A stretch of 64,000 nt of DNA from Deroplatys truncata (Eukaryota; Arthropoda; Insecta; Mantodea; Mantidae): the NCBI GenBank assembly GCA_030765065.1, contig CM060977.1, positions 133,180,295-133,244,294 on the forward strand. The letters are read 5' to 3'. Under the pieces are notes generated by a model. The model ran no database searches. It saw only the letters and a program-made list of their open reading frames with translations, and was not told the DNA's origin. This document shows positions 24,388 through 36,079 of the stretch, in pieces; within the stretch, counting starts at the first letter, position 1, and each line of letters starts with the position of its first letter. Both the position numbers and the translations under genes were made by a program.

Positions 24388-25176
24388 TTCATTTTCAAGA
24401 AAAGGGATTGCCAACTTCTGGGAATTAAATGTTGACTAGTTAGTTGGAATAGAAATTGTTGATGTTTGTACAAGTTCATGACGAACAAAGATGGCTGTGT
24501 GGAAGCTTTTCATCAAGTTCCTTGCATCAAAATTTGTTAGTTATTGTCTGAATCCACAGAATCCATGTGGTGCAACAGGTGACAGCAGAGACATAGAGAA
24601 ACTGTTTGGGAATAACAATTTTAACAATTCTGTTTTCAATCTCTGTAAGTACATCTAGTAACCCCTGCAACTAACAGTTTGATACTGAAGAATCACAAGT
24701 AAACCACTCTGTATCTTGATAACATAGGTGGAATGAGTGTGTTCCACAAATGTTTTAAACATTGCTTTTTGGCTAAGGCCTGCTTAGTCCTTGGGTACAC
24801 AAAATTGTGAATATTCCTATAACAATACATAAAATTGCTTTGAGTTTTAGAATCTAGTTGTTTACTACATAGCCTTACAGTACAGTGTTGCCAAGTACAC
24901 TGAATCTCTCATCAAAGGTTTCCTGTGATACATTTCAGACAAGCCAGTTCACCTTTTGTTTGTCTAAGGACTGATGTGAAAATTAATACAACAGTAGAAC
25001 TGGTTAAGTACCATTGTTACTGTCTTTCCAGTGACAATTACTTAGCCTTTAACACTAAACGCTTAGTCTTCCTGACTGTCAAACTGCCAGTGATTCGTTT
25101 GTTAGAGATAAAAAGTTAATTCAGAATTTATTTAAGAGAGATTATTTTGTTAACTACTTTTTCTTAACTCAATAAA
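24388..25176 (+). other. GlyP: Probable GlyP 3' untranslated region
   Basis: Sequence after the TAA with no further coding resemblance. The first good polyadenylation hexamer is AATAAA at 25171-25176, followed by a T/G-containing stretch (TTTTATGTTGTTG). Another AATAAA lies at 26747-26752. The true end cannot be chosen from sequence alone. Confidence 0.5.
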
Positions 25177-25618
25177 TAGAAAAACTTATTTAAATGAAAA
25201 CTGATTTTATGTTGTTGAAAACTGAGTAAAAGAATTGATATATTAGTAACAAAATGCTGCTCCAGTTTGAAATGGATTCTTGTATGGGCATCTCTGGTGA
25301 AACAAAGGCGCATGTCACCACCAGTGTTTTCGTAGTTTTTGGGTTATGCTTGTTTTAAATAATCAATCTGAATGGATATGCTGCTAAAATTAATTTAGTA
25401 GGAACACAAATAGTAAAGTGGATAAATATAAAAATGAGTCAGATGCTGACAACTTTCGTTTAAATTCTCCATTTTGTATAATTAGCAAAGCGAGTGCTTA
25501 TTCATAAGTTTAAATTTTGAATATTCTCATCATATGCGTGTATACTATAAAGACCAGTTATTTACTTTAAGAAGGATCTGAAAATATTCCTTTTGAACTG
25601 AATGTTGCAACAGTATTG

Positions 25619-25887
25619 TCATCCTCCATGGTCTAAGGGTACCATGCTAGCCTGTAGTTCCCATGATGGAGGATGATGGATTTTTTTCTTTTTATGGTGT
25701 AAAAATCCTTGGCATGGCTTCCTTTGGAAGGGAAGTAAAGCCGGTAGTCCTGTGTCATAGATTTATGGCGCACAAAACAACCTCAAGCCTGATAAAGAGA
25801 CCTCTGGGTAAAATTTCCAGTCCTTCACACCCAATATAGAAGGGAATGCTACGAATTATAGCAGTTAAAGAGTGTCCATAAATAAAA
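25619..25887 (+). repeat. tRNA-derived SINE, family A copy 3
   Basis: It matches copies at 3669 and 9006: CATCCTCCATGGTCTAAGGG at the head, AAAATCCTTGGCATGGCTTC, GGGAAGTAAAGCCGGTAGTC and GTGTCCATAAAT at the end. The B-box part is eroded here. All three family A copies lie on the + strand. Target duplications are not obvious. Confidence 0.8.
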
Positions 25888-28800
25888 CTCAATTTAATTT
25901 TTGTTCACTTACTACTCAGAATCTGGTGGCTGCATGCCCAAGTGGGAATAGCTCCCATATGTATTGTAATCCAGGTGTCTGCAATATGTTGCCAGTTTTT
26001 GACTAGCAGTTAGTATTATCCACAAAATATCCTAATATTTTTCTAACTACCCTGCCTACACTCGTACTTCCTGCCCAATGAGTTGCTTCCACTTTTGTAA
26101 GTTGATATGTAAAAACAAATATAGTATATATTTTTGTATTAATCCTTATTATTGCTTTTATCTGTTTCTGCACTAAGACAAATGTATGCTTGATGACATG
26201 AAGGCATATAATGTAACAGTTGATATTTTGTCTAAATTGTAAGCACAATGTAACTTTATTAAGATAAGTTGTAACTTGAGGATTTCTGTGATTACAAACA
26301 TTGCTGTCCCCAAGGTTAACATGTCAGAGATGCCCCTGGATTCATATACGTATTTTAAGATGCATATTAACTATCTTTGTTGATGCATTAGTAAAGCCAA
26401 CTTCTTAGTGTTTCATTGCCTCTACAAATTGTGTATAGGAATGGAAGCAGATGTACATACATACTGCAGGACTGAAAGATAGTTCCTGAGCTATATTTTT
26501 TTGAACAAACAGATCCCATCAGGAATGAGTGAGGATGAAACAGTTGATGTTTTCTGAGTTGTGTATGGTTGTGTCGCTTCATATGTTTAATGAAGTATTT
26601 GTTTTTAAAGAATATATAAGATTGTCATCAAATTATCTTTTGTACCTACTTATTCTTGCATTCTTAGCTCTGAAAGAATGGGCAAGAGGGCTTGTTTGAC
26701 CATTTGGTATTAAAATAGATACTATTCTGTAAGTTAACTTCAGAAAAATAAACATCGACAAGTGACAGGAAATAAAGACCTTCAGCGGTGGTACAGAATT
26801 TGTTTACACAAAGTCAGAGTAAGATAATTTTTTTTCACTGTGCTCAAATTTCTTTGCTTTCTATTGCTTCTGATGTTTTTTGCAACTGTCTTTAATAGGC
26901 ATTCTTTCATAAAAAATAATGCATTTGCAAGCAGACATTTTGTTAAGTTGAGTATGCTGAATTTGTAAGTTTTCCATTTCAAATTTTATCAAATATATAG
27001 TTGTGTAAACTTCATTCATCAGTTTCAACCTAATCTAATCCCTGTATATATTACAAGAAACAGTTATTAGCCATTGTCACATTATCATTTCATTCTAATT
27101 AGCTTTCATATTAGTGTGATCATATCCTATACTTTAAAAAGTACAAAACCCCTTTAAATCCCTAATACCCAATAAATTTAAAATGTTTCCATACATTATA
27201 TAAACCAAATACAGGCAGATCAATTGTTAATACTTATTTAAACAAACAAACAAACAAAAACATAAGACTAACAACATTCAATGAAAGAAAATTATGGAGT
27301 TCTATCTCGTAAATGTCCATCTACATATATTCACTAATCTCAAGTTTATTCTTTACTACTAGAAGCACAAAGCTCTTTCCTTCATAACTATTGGTTAAAT
27401 TGCCTTTATTGGGCCCACCTAGAAGATGCTGAAGGAAGTAAGAAATAATGGAATGAATTACCTTGTAGAAGTAGATGTGATCTCGCCAATACCTGGTGCC
27501 CACCTACCCTCCCGTTTTAGGTGTTTTACTTTTATAGAAAAATTGCGATATGAACACGACAATCATAGCCATCTTCCCGCTAAAACAGAATGGGAAGTGC
27601 CAACCTAAATAAGTGAAATCCGCGAAGTAAGGAATTTCTGCAAACTGAATCATTCGAGTTTTAGATGCGCAGATCCCTCGGCTACGCCGTCATCCCTTCA
27701 CAGTTGTGGCCTAACTCCTCTTCTTCTAAAAAACATCCCTTGGCTACGCTTTGAGGCTGAGTATTTTACCGGCTTTGGCGGCATTAGTTATTCATATGTT
27801 GCCAGCATAAAGTTAAAGCTAGAGAATGACATACAGGGACATCTGTTGGACATATAAGACATCACTTCTGTCGCTAATGCAGGCCCAAGGAAGGCAATTT
27901 ACCCAAGCTATCTACTTAGCATTTTCAGCCATAATTATTCAGAATTTGGAGCTTAATCAAATACCACTTTGCATCTTACATCAGCCCATGTTTGTTTCAT
28001 ATTCTGAAAATGTTCTTTCTGTGTGGAAGCTACACGTTAGAAATGATCTTTTTAAGTACATTTAGCTTCATTTCTCTTGCATTGAAGATTAAATAACTTT
28101 CTTCAGTACTAAGAGTGAGTGCTGACAGTTTTTCAGTAATTTAATTGAGGTTAATGAACACTTGATTGAAAAATAATTATCTAATGACAATAAGCATGAG
28201 TTTGGAAGCTCAGTTATGTTACCTAAGAAAAATTATAAGCAAGAGGGGGATTCATTAAGATAATTACAATGGAGAGTGATGCCATATATATATATATTTT
28301 TTTTTAACTTTTAGTATAATCACTGGAAACGACTTACCTGCTCCATCTTTCTGAAAGCATACGCTAATTTTATTAGCTTTTATACCAAGCAGAACTGCTT
28401 ATAAAAATAAATATACTAAGAACTGTTGTTATAACCTCAAAAGTTCATTTGTTTTTAATTATAAAATGCATGAGAATAGGCTTCCTAGATACCTAGTTGA
28501 ATCGAAAGAGATTATAGGAAAAGCAAAAAATTAATTTAGTTGAAAAAACTGTCAGTTATTAGCTTTTGAGCACCATGCTTTAAAACTATTAAGTTGGTTT
28601 CTGATTGGTGAATAAGGCATCAATGAGACCATACATGTTGTAAGGTACTTGCGTGTAATTATCTAGTATAGTTTTTAGTTTTGTCCATCACAGAAAGTAA
28701 TATTAACAAACTTATACACCAAAGAAAGTCAACTCTGATGCTCCTGTTTCTTCAGCAAGTATTGAAATAGTTGGCTTAAAAAATGAATCATTGCATCAGC

Positions 28801-29002
28801 TATAAATTACAGATCATAACATCAGTTTGTTTTTGTGTCTGTAAATGTCTCTCTCTGAAAACTCTGCATTATGTTTGCAAATGTAAAAAATGTGTGGTCT
28901 TCAGTAATGCCATCCTTTTGTTAGAAATTTTATCTCTTCATATCACTTGTCCTTGACTTTACCCTTTCAATTCAGCATGCTTATTCCTTTAAAAAAAATT
29001 AT
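25888..29002. other. Intergenic stretch with no recognised gene
   Basis: AT-rich sequence downstream of GlyP. A slightly more GC-rich patch (about 27460-27790, with repeated CCCTCGGCTACGC / CCTTGGCTACGC) carries a 60-codon open frame at 27426-27608 that I cannot assign. Otherwise I see nothing. Confidence 0.6.
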
Positions 29003-29361
29003 ATACAGGGTGGACCATTTAAGTTGAGACTGTACAATATCTCCAAAAAATCTTTAATAAAATCCAATATCTTTAATAAAAGTTGCTTGATATTATGGGG
29101 GAAATAAATGCCATTAGTCATGTTTTGTTTGGAGGATGTTATGATGGTCATTTTAAGGTGAATTTAATTTTCAAATGGAAATCTACAATTAGTATCAAAT
29201 GAGATTGACCCTAAAACATCACAACGTCCTCCAAATAAAACATGACTAATACCATTTTACTTTTTCCCATTATGTCAAGCAAATTTTATTCAAGACATTT
29301 CGTTCTACAGTGCTTAGTTTTGAAGCTATTGTACAGTCTCAACTTAAACGATCTACCATAT
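29003..29361. mobile_element. Hairpin MITE (Tc1/mariner-like ends)
   Basis: The left end ACAGGGTGGACCATTTAAG then TTGAGACTGTACAAT is mirrored at the right end (ATTGTACAGTCTCAA then CTTAAACGATCTACC). The interior also folds back: CATGTTTTGTTTGGAGGATG (about 29120-29140) against CGTCCTCCAAATAAAACATG (about 29224-29243). Most of the 359 bp can therefore form one long imperfect hairpin. It has no coding sequence. A TA target is likely (TATA at both borders). Confidence 0.8.
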
Positions 29362-29764
29362 AATATAAACGTTACAAATTCACTAAAATAACAAAACACA
29401 GGAAAAAGCTTGAGTCATATACAAAAAGAGGATGATGCCAAGGGAGCACTCAAATGGTGAAACTGGATTTATTCTAATAACAGAATAGCATTGCAGTTAT
29501 GTATGCATAAAGAAGAAATACAACTAGAACAAGACGACTCCACTGAAATTATTTTTATACCATTATTATGTACAATTAATGCAATTCATTAATTGTAAAT
29601 AATAATAATATAAAAACATTTGTCCCTAAGTGTTTTAACTTACATACTTCCCAGGAACAAAGTACTTGTGAATTGCAAGTCACCATTAAGAATGCCATCT
29701 CTAATGTTGATCTACCTGAGGAAAGCCTGAGTCAGTTGGGGAATTCATTGTCCTGTTGGCATGT

Positions 29765-29925
29765 GATAGTAGATCAATGGTTAGAGCAACTGCATGGAAA
29801 GCGGGAAAGTTGTGTTCAAATCCTGGCTATGACGTTGAATTTTTCAGCTGGTTCTATTTCTAATTTTTTATTCACCATTTGGACCATAATACATGATATG
29901 GTCTTCATCAGAAAATAAGTTATAT
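29765..29925 (+). repeat. tRNA-derived SINE, family D
   Basis: TAGTAGATCAATGGTTAGAG (A-box region) and TTGTGTTCAAATCCTGGC (B-box region) are arranged like a tRNA, followed by a non-tRNA body ending with ACATGATATGGTCTTCATCA. The head is unlike families A and B. Exact ends are not resolved. Confidence 0.65.
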
Positions 29926-30249
29926 ACAATATACGTGAGATCTATGAATGCAATGGAGCATGATTTTCCATATACAGAATTTAGAACATACATTATTTAC
30001 AATGAAAGGCCCCTATTGAATTAAATCACGGAAACAATTCATAGTCTATACCTGAACTCGCAATTGTTACATATTTCTGCAATGGATCCAGAGTGGAAAG
30101 AAGATGGAGCCTGAATTTACTCAATCATTAGGCTTTTGTTGCAACAAGGAAAAACTCCACCCACTTTGATAGTGAAATTCAGCCAATTGAAACAGCACTA
30201 ACTCATCTTCTCTACAGAATAAATTCATTTCAGTGTACAGTTATATTAT

Positions 30250-30760
30250 GTGATTGAATTGCAGCTACACACAAATCTCCAGTGAAGTATTACAAATAAA
30301 AATGCTTATCAGATTATTGATCAAACAAAATAAAATTATCCATCTCCAATGGATACCCTCTTATTGCAGGATTTATGGTCATGAAATTGCCGATTCTTGG
30401 CCAAAAAAAAAAAAAAGTATCAATTTTACCAAATAAAACTTTATCCTATCATTCTGCAAAAAAGAACCATTGGAACACTTCAAAACTCAAACTTCAATTT
30501 TTGGCAACTATATTGCAAAACAAATACTTAATACCAAACATCCAAGACATGAAGCTGTAACAACATTTAGATTACTAACAGGCCATTATTGTGTGGCACT
30601 CATCTTTATAAAATTGGAACCTTCACCTCTCCAAATAGTATCCTGTTCAAGAAAAGAACTCTACAATGAATAGGGATCAGCTTTCTAACTTGAGTTCTCA
30701 AGAATTTGCCCATAAGAACACTGGCTGAACTTTATTGGAAGCAAGAAAGCAAAGGAATAT
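30250..30760 (+). mobile_element. LINE 3' fragment with RNase H remnant (copy 1)
   Basis: The frame near 30330-30400 reads HLQWIPSYCRIYGHEIAD, matching the WxPxHxxxxGNExAD motif of the RNase H domain in some insect LINEs (Jockey/R1/LOA types). Downstream TTFRLLTGHYCVAL resembles the conserved RLRTGH block near the end of ORF2. A mid-frame A-run and frame changes break it, and the upstream RT part is absent. Confidence 0.7.
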
Positions 30761-30959
30761 ATTCAAGCACTTGGACTTAGACCACCACCACCACCACCAC
30801 CTCTTTCTCCTCCTTTACAAATTAGCATATAATATTTATCTACTACAGGTATGCTGTATTAGAAAGGCTTTGACATCTCTACTAAATTGTTTTATGTTAT
30901 TTCTTTTATATTTGCTGGTAGTTTATTACAGTATTTAATACTAAAACTAAACACAAAAT

Positions 30960-31485
30960 ATCCATCAGAAGAATGGCTTACAATCTATACAGACACAGGC
31001 AGTGGCCTCCAGCAAAACACCAAAAGTATAAACTATATTAGAAATTAAAAAGGCATTAAGATATTTAACAGCATTCAAACAAGTAGCAGTTCAGTGGGTA
31101 CCGCCCCATGTGGGATTGTAAGGTAATGAGATGGCAGATCTACTACCAAAAATGGCTTCCAAATAAGTTGCTTCTTTACATAAAACAACATACTGGAAGA
31201 AAAAGAATTTTAAAACATTAATAAATCAAAAACAAATGCACTGCTGATAAACAATGATATAATAGCCATTTGGACTGGCCAAGAAACTGCAAAACGTTAT
31301 GGAAGCAGTGGTAAGATTCAGATTGAAAACAGAATGTGGCTGTTTGGCTACCCATTTATATGCAATTAAAATGTATAACTCGGACAAATGTACAATATGC
31401 AGAATACCAGGAACCACTAAGAATGCTGACCATCTCCTTGCATGTAAGAGGCTAGATAAATAAAAAAAAAAAGAAAAAAAAAAGG
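30960..31485 (+). mobile_element. LINE 3' fragment with RNase H remnant (copy 2)
   Basis: Around 31083-31150 the + strand reads VAVQWVPPHVGL, one stop, then GNEMADLLPKMASK, again the RNase H WVPxHVGxxGNExAD motif. At about 31310-31440 a frame has RFRLKTECGCLATHLY and KCTICRIPGTTKNADHLLAC, the Cys-rich ORF2 tail (CxxC...H...C). It ends in an A-rich run (31451-31482), as expected of a LINE 3' end. It is a different insertion from 30250-30760 because the same domain is repeated in the same order. Confidence 0.7.
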
Positions 31486-31734
31486 CCATTGGATGAAGGA
31501 GATGCTGATGATTTAATACCTGTATTTTTATCCTACATATCCAAACATTTCCTTCATGTGTTACGAGCAGAGCTAGGACTTTTGGACCACATTGACAAAT
31601 ATGAGTTTGTTGCAACAGGATGTAATACTCCTACATCATTTATCAACACCACACTCAGGCAGTATAACTACTGGACACTGCCATTAATGGCAGGCTGGTG
31701 TTATGTGGTGCCAGTGTTCCACTGGAAGTGAAGA

Positions 31735-32488
31735 CAATGTCAGAAGCAGGTAAAAGCATACTAGAGGAAGAATTAGCAAGAGGATATAATTTGACCCAGA
31801 ATGGAGAAAATATTGAATGCAAGATATGCCATGTAGAAATCAAGGGTACTAAATGCAAATGGTTGAGACAGCACTGCAACACTAAAGTACATAAATCAAG
31901 GATTTTAACAAGAGCAGAGGCCAAAGCACAAGCAGAGTCACGCTTAACTTCACCCTCTCAGTCCGAGTTTTCCAGGACTTATTTTAAATGGCGATATGTG
32001 CAAATATACTGATGTACACAGTAGAAAATCCGCATTTTAAATAGTTCATACAAAAGTACACACAACAAGATCCTCCTTCCCAAACAATGTTGCTTAAGCA
32101 CCACTTACCACAATGTTATAATGACGTCATGTCTCAAATACAAAAATAAAATGTGGATTTCTATTGATGAGACTGATGATGTTGGTAGTGTGCTACAAAT
32201 GTTGTAGTGGGAATACTTTTGCCAGACAAACCTGACAAAAATTTTTGTTAACCTCGGAAATCATAACAAAGGTGAACCATGCAACAGCTGCAGACATCTT
32301 TCAAAACAGTGTGACTGTTGTACTTGGGAGGAATAAATACAAATAATGTACTCCTTTTCATCACCAATGCTGCACTTAGGCTGTCTGGTGCACGGGTTCC
32401 ACTCTGTAGCCAAGGCAGTTCACAGCAGTTACAGTGATGTAGATAGTTTCATCACAAACGTAACAAAAAATATTTTTGAAAGATATTT
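31735..32488 (+). mobile_element. hAT transposase relic, 5' half (split by nested insertions)
   Basis: The open frame to 32012 starts MSEAGKSILEEELARG and has a zinc-finger-like CKICHVEI...WLRQHCNTKVHK (C-x2-C...H-x5-H), typical of the N-terminus of one hAT group. Further on are WISIDETDDV (about 32153) and NNVLLFITNAALRLSGA (about 32343), the hAT catalytic region, in shifted frames. The reading continues at 42046: the last codons before the R insertion (ERYFK) rejoin MAPNIPLPPQP after it. TIRs were not found. The copy is inactive. Confidence 0.75.
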
Positions 32489-32514
32489 TAAAAAAAATCT
32501 GATGTGTTACACTC

Positions 32515-33519
32515 TGATGCAGTAATTGTTATCACAAATTATTTAAATGTAAAGAGTGATTATAGTATGAATATGCATTATTATGTGACATTGATTTGAG
32601 ATGTCTGTTGATTGTAATTATTGTTGGGAAGTAAGTTTATACTGCCTTACTAAAACTGACAATAATAGCGTGCAATAATGCAGCGAGGGGGTGAGCTGTT
32701 TATCATTATTGGAAACGAGGAAGTTACGTAATATTGGCGCGTTTTTCTTTTAGAATCTTCTGGAACATTTCCCTAGAGCATATGTATTCATAATTTTCAT
32801 TGGATATAAAAATAGACGCTAATGTTGGCACGTTTTATTAGCCAATTGCAGCTCAGTTATAATCTTTAGGCATATCTGGGTGAAGGAGTATAAAAGGTAG
32901 GTTAGAGGTAAAGACCCCGTCAGTTCGTCGAAAATATTTGTATGATACACGTCGCCTTCAGTCCAGCAGAAATATTACATGTCGGCTATAGATTCACAAG
33001 TTACGCGTAGTAGAATTATGAAAAATCTAAAGTGTTGTAAAGTTAATTATACAAAAAGTTGAAGTACGCGAATTAAGAGTGATCAGTAATGAAGTTATTA
33101 TAACAGTTTCAGTTTGGTGAGTGTCAAGATCAATGTGTAAATGTGATAGTAAATGTGTTCGACAATAAAAGTGTAAAACAAATTCTTTCATCAGTGTTAT
33201 TTTTGGATAAGAGACTCCCTTCCATTTACACAACCTGTATAAAGAGAAGTGCTTGACCAAAAAGATTGTAGCTAGCCGGAGGACAGAGAACCAAAATTAA
33301 ATAAAATAACAGTAGCATTCTTTCAAACGAACACTAATACTGCCGCAAATTGCTAACACCAGATGGAGCTAACAAGCCTAACAAATGAATCACGTCACAA
33401 GATGGATTCACCACGTGGAGTAAATACAAATACACAAAAATTATAAATAATACCATCACAAATTGGCTCCCAAACGTAGGGCTCAATAAATAAATAAATA
33501 TAACATAAATACCGCCGCA
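32515..33519 (+). repeat. 5' LTR
   Basis: It starts TGATGCAGTA and ends ACCGCCGCA. It contains a TATA box (TATAAAAG, 32889-32896) with an arthropod-type TCAGT initiator about 30 bp downstream (32920-32924) and AATAAA at 33164-33169, so U3, R and U5 can be ordered. It is nearly identical to 40210-41214. Confidence 0.92.
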
Positions 33520-33522
33520 AAT

Positions 33523-33539
33523 TGGCGCCCAACGTGGGG
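33523..33539 (+). promoter_or_regulatory. Primer binding site, tRNA-Lys type
   Basis: TGGCGCCCAACGTGGGG begins three bases after the 5' LTR and is complementary to the 3' end of insect tRNA-Lys (with CCA). This is the minus-strand priming site used by several gypsy-group elements. Related, imperfect copies of the motif lie at about 33464 (inside the LTR) and 33570. Confidence 0.85.
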
Positions 33540-33956
33540 ATACAAAACAAACCATAAAACACTTCAAATTGGCACCCAGAACGTGGGGGAGAATAACCAG
33601 GAAGGAGCAGAATTAACCAGGAAGAAGTGAGATAACCAGGAAGGAGCAAAGGAATCAGGACGTGGAGCGAATGGAGCAGTGAACTGAACTACAAGACGCA
33701 GATTCCAGAAACAACTATAGGAACGACAGACTACGCGGATGATTGGACATCGTAATTCCGAGATTAAAAGGCAACAGGGGAATTCAGATACAGAACACCA
33801 AAACGACGTAGATTCATCATGATACGACGCAGAAGCGACATACAAACCTAGGAGAGAGGGGCAGGAAGCTGGACATCAAAGTAACAGCAACAGACAGCAT
33901 CACAAAGGTCAGAGTATAGTAATTTTTTTTTTAGAAAACAAAATTGTAACAATCAA

Positions 33957-35891
33957 ATGTACTTGAGGAGCGGTAGGATAACGAGAATAATGGCTACTAA
34001 TAATATTGAAGGAACAATAATGGAAGGGGATAGTGTAACAGTTAGCTGTAATTCAATACAGGTTACAGAAAATGGCTCAAACAATGTAGTATTTGAGGGA
34101 GAAAATGTTAATGAAGAAAGTCAGAATAGAATAGCAGGAAATGTTAATTTTGATGCTAGTATGATGATGGAAATGCTGAAAGATATTGTTAAGAGTAATG
34201 AGAAATTAGAACAAAAACTAACTCAGAATAATGAGAAATTAGAACAAAAATTAACTCAGAGTATGGAAAAGAATAATAGAGAATTAAGGGAAGATATTAG
34301 TAAGAGTATTACAGATCAATTAAGGGAAGATATGCAAAAGAATAATAGAGAATTGAGGGAAGATATTGGTAAGAGCTTAGAACAAAACAGGGAAGAAATT
34401 GAAAAGAAATTCACGGAGCTAGATAGTAGTATGATGAGAATGAGAAATGAAGATCAGGAAATGATAGCAAATGAAATAGGTGAAGTTTCAAAGAAAATGT
34501 TAGACATGAGCAGAGAAATATCTAACCAAAAAAATGAGGTTAATAATAAAATAGAGCATGTTGATGTAAAGTGTACAGAATTAGGTAGCCGAATGAGTAG
34601 CATTTCAAGTGGGTTAAGAGAGATGATGGAGGCTACAAATGCAGATTTAATTCAGGTGCAAGTTAATTTCAGAGGGGAAATATCTGAAATTCAGGAGGAG
34701 TCAGAAACACAGAGAAATAAATTGTCTGAAGAAGTTAAAGATTTGAATCAAAAGCTAACTTCTGAAATTAACAAACACCAAGCTGTTCAAAATGAGAATG
34801 ATAAAAAATTGGAACAGACAATAGAAAATCTGCAAGGTACTGTAAATAGGTTAGAATTGAATTCAAGGGCAAATATATGTGATGTGAATGTATCAGATGT
34901 ACAAAATAATGATAGAGGTAATTCCTCAGGTATGATAAATAATGTGAGTGATGCGGCAGCTTCATCTATAGCTAATGCTGAAACTCAGAGTGCACAAGTA
35001 ACACTAGAGAATTTAAATATGGGAGTAGGGAATTTGCAAAATTACAATCATATCTTAAGTGATTTTCCACTTCCAAAATTTAATGAAAACTCCAGTCCAG
35101 TACAGTTTATTGCAGACTTATCAGAGTATTTTCAAATTAAAAAGATACCTGAAGCATTAAAAATGATAGTTGTCAAAAGATGTTTGGACCAGAAAACTCT
35201 AGATTGGTTACAAATGGTATCAGGGGGTGAAATTTCATATGAATCCTTTAAGAGGTTATTCATGAACAGATTTTGGAATGTTACGGTACAGCACAGAATT
35301 CGAGCAATGCTTAGTCATGGTCAATTTGATCCACGAGAGGGAATATCAATGACTGATTACTTACTGAAACATGCAAGTCAGGTTAGGAACTTGTCACCTC
35401 CAATCAATGAGGAAGATTTTGTGAGTTTGCTCACAAGGCATTATCCTTTAAGGATACAAAATTACTTATTAATTGCAAAACCACGTAGCATCTATGAGAT
35501 GACAGAATTAATGACAGCTTTGGAACAACAGGAAGAAGATATATCTCGAGAGTGGGAGCATAGATTTTTAGATGTGCGAGATAGACGAAATTACCAAGGT
35601 AGTTATCAGCAAAGTAGAGGACAAAACAGACGTCATGAAAGTAATACCAGACAACGGTATCAATCATACGTTCCACAATTTGAAAGATCGAGGATAGATG
35701 GTAGACCAGGTCGACAGGAACAAATAAATTATGTCAGGACAGAAAGATTGCCTGAAAGAGGGCAAAATTATGGAAGGCGGTACATTAGACAAAGGGGAAA
35801 TTTCACTCACTGGAGGGAAAACAATAACAGGGAAAGATCTGAGGAATGGCAAGAAAATTACGTGCCAAGGGGACATAATTTCAGAAATTGA
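33957..35891 (+). CDS. Gag-like region of the gypsy element
   Basis: A 644-codon open frame. Residues ~60-300 are rich in Glu/Lys/Asn heptad-like repeats (KNNRELREDI recurs), predicting a long coiled coil. Residues ~365-520 match the retrotransposon Gag domain (FPLPKFNENSSPVQFI... FWNVTVQHRIRAML... SMTDYLLKH). The C-terminus is Arg/Gly/Gln-rich with no CCHC zinc knuckle. An N-terminal coiled coil of this length and a basic tail in place of the knuckle are less common layouts. This part looks whole. Confidence 0.85.
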   Translation: MYLRSGRITRIMATNNIEGTIMEGDSVTVSCNSIQVTENGSNNVVFEGENVNEESQNRIAGNVNFDASMMMEMLKDIVKSNEKLEQKLTQNNEKLEQKLTQSMEKNNRELREDISKSITDQLREDMQKNNRELREDIGKSLEQNREEIEKKFTELDSSMMRMRNEDQEMIANEIGEVSKKMLDMSREISNQKNEVNNKIEHVDVKCTELGSRMSSISSGLREMMEATNADLIQVQVNFRGEISEIQEESETQRNKLSEEVKDLNQKLTSEINKHQAVQNENDKKLEQTIENLQGTVNRLELNSRANICDVNVSDVQNNDRGNSSGMINNVSDAAASSIANAETQSAQVTLENLNMGVGNLQNYNHILSDFPLPKFNENSSPVQFIADLSEYFQIKKIPEALKMIVVKRCLDQKTLDWLQMVSGGEISYESFKRLFMNRFWNVTVQHRIRAMLSHGQFDPREGISMTDYLLKHASQVRNLSPPINEEDFVSLLTRHYPLRIQNYLLIAKPRSIYEMTELMTALEQQEEDISREWEHRFLDVRDRRNYQGSYQQSRGQNRRHESNTRQRYQSYVPQFERSRIDGRPGRQEQINYVRTERLPERGQNYGRRYIRQRGNFTHWRENNNRERSEEWQENYVPRGHNFRN

Positions 35892-36079
35892 GGATTTCGA
35901 ACTCGAGGAAGGGGAACTCAAAACAATGGTAGCGACAATGAGATAGATTTAGCTCCTGTTAGGAATGGCAGTCCCGTACGTGAACATGGAAGTAACCAGG
36001 AAAACTGTTAATAGACTCCTGTGCAGTAGGTTCTCAGGACGTCTTTAATAATTCAGTATCCATTACCAATACAAATAAT

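Noticed and set aside
27426-27608. A 60-codon frame in a GC-richer patch as a possible exon
   Set aside because: No family resemblance and no clear splice sites or partner exons.
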